Part shown: positions 7,726-11,534 of the stretch, piece by piece | How positions within the stretch are numbered: position 1 is the first letter of the stretch | Layout of the letters: each line of letters starts with the position of its first letter | NCBI GenBank assembly: GCA_942491385.1 | Contig: CALOAF010000010.1 | Coordinates: 1 to 11,534, forward strand | Direction of reading: 5' to 3' | Length of the DNA: 11,534 nt | DNA from: UBA6170 sp942491385 | GTDB lineage: Bacteria > Chloroflexota > Anaerolineae > Anaerolineales > Anaerolineaceae | The notes under the pieces: generated by a model | What the model saw: the letters and a program-made list of their open reading frames with translations, nothing else | Databases searched by the model: none | Told to the model about the DNA's origin: nothing | Translations under genes and position numbers: made by a program

Positions 7726-7825
7726 GATTTTGGCCACGCACCCAAACCTGTCAGCCGACAGGCAGGCTCGCCTTCCTTCGTCAGGCTCAGACATGGGTGC
7801 TTTCCCAGAGCCAGCGCTCAAAATC
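7726..7825. repeat. Nested inverted repeat, probable dispersed intergenic element
   Basis: About 100 bp of nested symmetry: GATTTT (7726-7731) with AAAATC (7820-7825), GCACCCA (7738-7744) with TGGGTGC (7794-7800), and an inner hairpin CCTGTC-AGCC-GACAGG (7747-7762). CAGGCTC also occurs twice (7763-7769, 7782-7788). GC content is higher than in the flanks. Together with the hairpin 30 bp to the left it probably forms one dispersed repeat rather than coding sequence. Confidence 0.5.
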
Positions 7826-7913
7826 TTCACTAAGAATTGTTACCCAAAAATCCATAAGGCCGTTTTCCCTCGCCGGGAAGATTGAAAATCAACCATTTAC
7901 ACGATTAAAAATC

Positions 7914-7941
7914 CCAAATTTTGGCCTAAGCCAAAATTTGG
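7914..7941. repeat. Perfect 12-bp hairpin
   Basis: CCAAATTTTGGC (7914-7925), loop CTAA, GCCAAAATTTGG (7930-7941). On the minus strand it is followed by a GATTTTT run, so it could end transcription coming from the right; on the + strand no T run follows. No gene on the minus strand clearly needs it, other than the small broken ORF at 8636-8773. Confidence 0.65.
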
Positions 7942-8020
7942 TTGACGAACTGTGTTCATTCTTTGGGGGGTGGGCTGCAATATGAGTCACCAAATAGTTC
8001 CTTACATGAGATTAAACCTC

Positions 8021-8540
8021 TGCACGACCAGATAAAGTAACCAGAGATAGGATACCCCAACCAGATGGGAAGCCAACCACCACCGAGTCCGAGGAGCAAC
8101 CCCACAGCACAAAGCAATGATCAAACGGAAAGCCCAGTAAGGATTAAGGGCACCGGGAACCTAAACCAGAATCGATCCTAAAGAAGTTAATTTGAGTAGG
8201 AGGGGAGGAAGGTAATGGTAGGGAGAAGTAGGGGAGGCGGAATTGTGCAGAAACGAAAACAGAAGTGCAAATGGCGGTGGGCCGACAACCAGGAAACGCC
8301 ACGGGAACAAAACACCACGCGGCCCACGAGACAACGAGAAAAAACACACGCAAAAGGACACTAGAGTTAAGTAAAAGCCCCTAAGTAAGCCCGGCATAGG
8401 CCCGCCGGGTTTAGTTTGCCTGGCTGTTACGTAAAACCTGGAACGGCTCCAATTATTGAGTCCAACGAGGTTATGCGAATGAAAAAATGAAGGAAAAACG
8501 CCGAGGGAAACAGGAGAAGCGGGTTAGTATCCCGGGTCCG
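8021..8540. other. T-depleted, structured block of unknown nature
   Basis: By hand count the + strand has about 13% T over some 520 bases, with 83 bases (8279-8361) holding none and a further 35 (8489-8523) holding none. Flanking DNA is AT-rich with ordinary T. The block contains paired segments GTGGGCCG (8277-8284) and CGGCCCAC (8320-8327), and a hairpin at 8387-8412. No protein family is visible in any frame; open frames on the minus strand follow from the lack of A there, since every stop codon needs A. Possibilities are a structured noncoding RNA, a decayed mobile element such as a group II intron, or a Bacteroidetes intergenic repeat. None is established. Confidence 0.45.
8387..8412. repeat. 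GC-rich hairpin inside the T-poor block
   Basis: AAGCCCGGC (8387-8395) pairs with GCCGGGTTT (8404-8412) over nine positions with one G-U and an 8-nt loop. TTTAG-TTTG follows on the + strand, so it could act as a weak terminator for RNA made from the T-poor block, or be an internal stem of that RNA. Confidence 0.5.
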
Positions 8541-8590
8541 CCGTATGTCTTGTGATTTTAAGAAAAAGCAAGGGATGACTCATGTTTTAG

Positions 8591-8606
8591 CCTTGACCAT
8601 TCAAGG
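8591..8606. repeat. Short perfect hairpin
   Basis: CCTTGA-CCAT-TCAAGG, a 6-bp stem with a 4-nt loop, 30 bp past the stop codon of the small minus-strand ORF. No T run follows on either strand, so a terminator role is weak. Confidence 0.35.
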
Positions 8607-8635
8607 AAGAAATCCGCTTAAGTTATCAAAGGCAT

Positions 8636-8773
8636 TTAGTTTATATTGCCTGTGAGATTTTCCCGCACCCTTGTCTTCAATTCAGACAACTCCTTTTTTA
8701 TCATTTTAGCAATCTCTTCAAATTCCTTACCGACAGCTTCGATGTCTCCTTAAGGATGTGTTTTTTGGGCCAT
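8636..8773 (-). pseudogene. Small minus-strand ORF interrupted by an in-frame stop
   Basis: Reading the minus strand from ATG 8773, the frame gives MAQKTHP, then TAA (8750-8752), then 37 codons starting GDIEAVGKEFEEIAKM and ending RVRENLTGNIN before a TAA at 8636-8638. The long part is charged and strongly helical, with protein-like composition, unlike the T-poor block beside it. A single G-to-T change (GAA to TAA) would explain the break. AAGGAG overlaps the internal stop, but no ATG or GTG follows at a useful distance; ATG 8704 would give only 22 residues. I do not recognise the family. It is either a decayed small gene, a gene fragment, or chance. Confidence 0.35.
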
Positions 8774-8847
8774 TCGCAAAGTCTTATTGTGGAATTAAGC
8801 CTATTGTAGGTTATTATTTTTATTAGTAGGGAATAAAACCTGGAATA

Positions 8848-8881
8848 TTTGATTTTTGTGCTGGTTTTAAAGATAGTTTTG
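8848..8881 (+). promoter_or_regulatory. Bacteroidetes-type promoter for ccsBA
   Basis: TTTG (8848-8851) and TAGTTTTG (8874-8881, a full match to TAnnTTTG) are 22 bp apart, within the range known for the Bacteroidetes housekeeping sigma factor. Transcription would begin near 8888, leaving a leader of about 45 nt before the ATG at 8933. Confidence 0.6.
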
Positions 8882-8909
8882 GTATTTTAGTATGCCCTTA
8901 AAAGAACAT

Positions 8910-8924
8910 TCAATTTAAAATTGA
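8910..8924. promoter_or_regulatory. 15-bp palindrome in the ccsBA leader
   Basis: TCAATTT-A-AAATTGA sits between the predicted transcription start and the ATG, a position where a repressor or a small RNA hairpin would act. It is AT-rich, so chance is a fair alternative. Confidence 0.25.
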
Positions 8925-8932
8925 CCAAGGCT

Positions 8933-11323
8933 ATGAATAATTTTTTTTCTGCGTTGAAAAAATACCTGTTTTCTATTTTTAATACCAGAGCTGCAGGCGT
9001 TTATCTGATACTTTTTGCAGCAGCTATTGGCATTGCAACTTTCATCGAAAATGACTTCGGAACAAGCTCTGCTCAGAAGGTGATTTTCAAATCCTGGTGG
9101 TTTGAATTGTTACTGGTATTGTTTGGTATTACCATTGTTGTAAACATCTTTAAATTCAGGATGATTCCTCAGAAAAAATGGGCCCTGCTTACTTTTCATG
9201 CTTCCATGATAGTAATTCTGATCGGATCCGGGATTACCCGTTATTTTGGGTATGAAGGGATTATGCACATTCGGGAAAATGAGGCTTCGAATACTTTTCT
9301 TTCCTCCGAAACCTATCTCAATTTCGAGGTCCAGAAAGGAGGGAATACCTATAATTTCGATGAACCGGTTTTGTTTGCCACCCTGGGAAATAATAATTGG
9401 GAAGAATCTTATTTAATAGGGAGTGATTTGGTGAAGGTGGAGGTGATAGATTTTATTCCAAACCCCCAACAAGTGCTGGAGGAATCTCCGGATGGATTGC
9501 CTACTATTAAAATTGTTATGGCCGGTGGTAATGGCAGGGAAGAATACTATGTCAGTCAGGGAGAAACTCGTCGAATCAGGAATGTATTATTCAATTTCAA
9601 GCCTGAAACGATGCCAGGAGCTGTAAATATTGATTTCAGTCGCGATTCCCTGTTGATCACACCCAACAGAAGTATGACCCAGATGGTAATGGCTACCCAA
9701 AAGGTAGATACTTTATTTCCCGGGGTATTTCATCCGCTAATGTTGAGGTCCATGTATTCGGATGGTATAAATAGTTTTGTGTTCGGAGATTTTAATAAAA
9801 AAGCCAAAGTGCAGATTAAGTCTGAAAGTAATAAAGTGAAAAATGAAAGTATGACAGCCCTTGTCATGGATGTTTCGATAAATGGCGACACTCAGCGAAA
9901 ATATGTATATGGGAAAAAAGGTCTTCCTGGCAGACCTGCAGTTGTCAGTGCAGGCGGACTGAACCTGGCTATAGCTTACGGAGCAAGAGAAATATCTCTC
10001 CCTTTTGCTATTAAACTGTATGACTTTATCATGGAAAAATATCCGGGTACTGACAATGCTTCTTCCTATGCAAGTGAGGTTCAGTTGATTGATCCCCGAA
10101 AAAACCTTGAAAAGGATTATCGCATTTATATGAATAATATTCTCAATTACGGAGGGTATCGGTTTTTTCAATCTTCCTTTGATAAAGATGAACAGGGGAC
10201 CTACCTGAGTGTAAATCATGATTTTTGGGGTACCTGGGTCTCTTATTTAGGCTATATTTTGTTGACCCTTGGAATGGTATTCTCATTGATGAGTAAAAAG
10301 AGCAGGTTTTTCCAGTTATCACAAAAAATTCAAAAAATCAGAGAAAAGCGGGGGGCGTTTGTAACCATATTTTTGCTTGTATTGGCCTCTGGTATGCTGC
10401 AGGCTCAAAAAGTAATTCCAGCTATTGCTTCCGAAAATGTGATCAGTGTTGAACATGCTGATAAGTTTAGTAAAATCCTTGTGCAGGATTATAAAGGACG
10501 GATGAAACCAATGCATACCATGACCCGGGAGGTTTTAAGAAAAATTACCCGGAAGGAAAGTATCAATAACCTTTCTGCGGATCAGGTAATTTTAGGGATG
10601 TTTGTCAATCCTAGAAAATGGCATGATGTACCCATGATAAAATTAGGGAAACATGAGGATATCCTCCAAAAATTAGGAGTTTCCGGGAAACTGGCTGCCT
10701 ATAATGATTTTTTTGATGAAAGGGGTGCCTACGTTTTGAAAGAAGAGGTTCGCAGGGCTTATGGATTACAGCCTATTGACCGTGGAGTATATGAAAAGGA
10801 ATTGATGAAAATCGATGAAAGGGTGAATATTGCAGGTATGGTTTATTCCGGAAGGATTTTTAAGATAATTCCAGTACCCGGTGAGTCCAATAATACCTGG
10901 GTAGCCAATCAACTGGGGGGCCATAACCAAGACCAGATTCAACAACCGGTAGCCGATCGTTTTTTTGGAACTTATCCGCAGGCTCTTTTGGAGGCAATGC
11001 AAAACAATGATTATAGTTATGTCAACAAAATGCTGGATGAATTGGGAGAATACCAGCGTAAAAATGGAGGGGCGGTAGTTCCGTCAGCAGCCAAAATAAA
11101 CGCGGAAATCACCCTGAATAATATGAAGGTATTTGGCCGTTTGGCAGGTGTTTACGGGGTGCTGGGATTAGGATTTTTATTTTTCCTTTTCTTATCCGTT
11201 TTCAAACCCCGTACCCGGTTGAGGACTGTTTATACCTTTATTCTTTGGGCTTGTAGTATTGGGGTTTGCCTTTCATACCATTGGACTGGTTTTCGGTGGT
11301 ATGCATCAGGGAGGGCGCCCTGA
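8933..11323 (+). CDS. ccsBA: CcsBA cytochrome c synthetase/heme exporter (ResB-CcsA fusion), open part
   Basis: System II cytochrome c maturation protein: it exports heme and attaches it to apocytochrome c outside the inner membrane. The ResB/CcsB part has helices at about residues 20-38, 57-75 and 84-103, with a histidine in the third (H89 in LLTFHAS) matching the family's membrane heme-ligand histidine. A large periplasmic domain follows, then a helix at about 430-452 (GTWVSYLGYILLTLGMVF). The CcsA part has a hydrophobic segment at about 474-490, an extracytoplasmic domain with WHDVPMIK, and a helix at about 737-757. ATG 8933 is preferred over TTG 8921 because it puts the first membrane helix at the usual distance. 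The frame stops at TGA 11321 right after RWYASGRAP, inside a conserved CcsA segment; homology goes on in another frame, so this stop is not the true end. Confidence 0.85.
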   Translation: MNNFFSALKKYLFSIFNTRAAGVYLILFAAAIGIATFIENDFGTSSAQKVIFKSWWFELLLVLFGITIVVNIFKFRMIPQKKWALLTFHASMIVILIGSGITRYFGYEGIMHIRENEASNTFLSSETYLNFEVQKGGNTYNFDEPVLFATLGNNNWEESYLIGSDLVKVEVIDFIPNPQQVLEESPDGLPTIKIVMAGGNGREEYYVSQGETRRIRNVLFNFKPETMPGAVNIDFSRDSLLITPNRSMTQMVMATQKVDTLFPGVFHPLMLRSMYSDGINSFVFGDFNKKAKVQIKSESNKVKNESMTALVMDVSINGDTQRKYVYGKKGLPGRPAVVSAGGLNLAIAYGAREISLPFAIKLYDFIMEKYPGTDNASSYASEVQLIDPRKNLEKDYRIYMNNILNYGGYRFFQSSFDKDEQGTYLSVNHDFWGTWVSYLGYILLTLGMVFSLMSKKSRFFQLSQKIQKIREKRGAFVTIFLLVLASGMLQAQKVIPAIASENVISVEHADKFSKILVQDYKGRMKPMHTMTREVLRKITRKESINNLSADQVILGMFVNPRKWHDVPMIKLGKHEDILQKLGVSGKLAAYNDFFDERGAYVLKEEVRRAYGLQPIDRGVYEKELMKIDERVNIAGMVYSGRIFKIIPVPGESNNTWVANQLGGHNQDQIQQPVADRFFGTYPQALLEAMQNNDYSYVNKMLDELGEYQRKNGGAVVPSAAKINAEITLNNMKVFGRLAGVYGVLGLGFLFFLFLSVFKPRTRLRTVYTFILWACSIGVCLSYHWTGFRWYASGRAP

Positions 11324-11534
11324 GTATCGGTATGAATCCATGATTTACATTGCCTGGACAACAACCTTAGCTGGAATCATTTTTACCCGCAAATCATTTG
11401 GTGGCCGGGCAGCCACTATGGTGCTTGCAGCAACGGTTTTACTGGTTGCCAGCCTGAGTTATTTAGACCCTGAAATTACGCCCCTGGTGCCGGTCCTGAG
11501 ACCCTGCAACACGCAAATCAGGAAACCAGCTACG
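11256..11534 (+). CDS. ccsBA: CcsA-domain continuation of ccsBA in a shifted frame, 3' partial
   Basis: Frame +1 relative to the main ccsBA frame reads VLGFAFHTIGLVF from 11256, and from 11331 YESMIYIAW, then LAGIIFTRKS and LDPEITPLVPVL. These are the conserved core of CcsA. Between them, RWYASGRAP is readable only in the main frame (11294-11320). The family order is HTxGL, RWYxSGxAPWS, YESMIYIAW, so the true protein needs three frame changes here. After about 11498 the reading no longer resembles CcsA, where a KSYWL-type stretch is expected. The heme-handling WWD motif and the C-terminus lie beyond the window. Not a separate gene. Confidence 0.7.

Noticed and set aside
7607..7985. Two + strand frames (92 and 62 codons)
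   Set aside because: They run through hairpins and inverted repeats, have no family match I recognise and no start context; they are best seen as readings of a repeat element.
8013..8159. Minus-strand 48-codon frame rich in W, L and V that looks like membrane helices
   Set aside because: Hydrophobic content follows from T-rich codons on that strand; it starts after a stop codon with no ATG and sits in the biased block.
8144..8397. Minus-strand open frames of 69 and 78 codons
   Set aside because: They lie in the T-poor block, so the minus strand has few A and hence few stop codons; two overlapping frames are open at once and neither has protein-family character.
7502..8840. Similar AT-rich segments near 7502-7530 and 8808-8838, as possible target-site duplications around the gene-poor region
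   Set aside because: The match is imperfect, too long for a target duplication and made of A/T runs that recur by chance.
1..11534. CRISPR arrays, tRNA, rRNA, intact insertion sequences
   Set aside because: No evenly spaced direct repeats, no tRNA cloverleaf or rRNA signature and no transposase frame was seen on either strand.

Overview
The window looks like chromosomal DNA from a Bacteroidetes (Bacteroidota) bacterium, possibly near Saprospiraceae or Cytophagales. Four things support this: a fused ResB-CcsA cytochrome c biogenesis protein, a TTTG / TAnnTTTG promoter, TTG start codons with little Shine-Dalgarno sequence, and a sigma/anti-sigma/Spy-like cassette feeding a DUF1566 lipoprotein. 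The phylum is inferred with fair confidence; no genus can be given. All confident genes are on the + strand.

Layout. (1) 1-2944: the 3' part of a DMSO-reductase-family molybdopterin catalytic subunit, then a protein that joins a four-cluster ferredoxin subunit (DmsB-like) to a DmsC-like membrane anchor. Together they make a membrane-bound molybdoenzyme with quinol chemistry; the substrate is unknown. (2) 3007-3267: a two-helix membrane protein of unknown function. (3) 3319-4542: SbcD nuclease, with no sbcC beside it. (4) 4609-7282: a tight cassette of ECF sigma factor, 99-aa single-pass membrane protein (likely anti-sigma), Spy/CpxP/CnrX-like periplasmic sensor with an ATGA overlap, and a lipoprotein with two Lcl/DUF1566 repeats, closed by a clear rho-independent terminator at 7311-7355. 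The arrangement recalls the CnrYXH metal-sensing system in a different gene order. (5) 7356-8847: about 1.5 kb without a convincing intact gene. It holds dispersed-repeat-like hairpins, a perfect 12-bp hairpin, a roughly 520-bp block strongly depleted of T on the + strand (including an 83-nt run with no T), and a small minus-strand ORF broken by a stop codon. This is the least explained part of the window. (6) 8848-11534: a promoter and a CcsBA cytochrome c synthetase/heme exporter gene, cut by the window end. Its last 300 bases change reading frame three times within about 100 bp, which looks like sequence error at a contig end or real decay.

The genes fit a respiratory, envelope-centred theme: molybdoenzyme electron transfer, cytochrome c maturation, and a periplasmic stress or metal sensor that controls a sigma factor. 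A functional link between these blocks is inference only; sbcD is a DNA-repair gene with no evident relation to its neighbours. I found no CRISPR array, rRNA, tRNA or intact insertion sequence.
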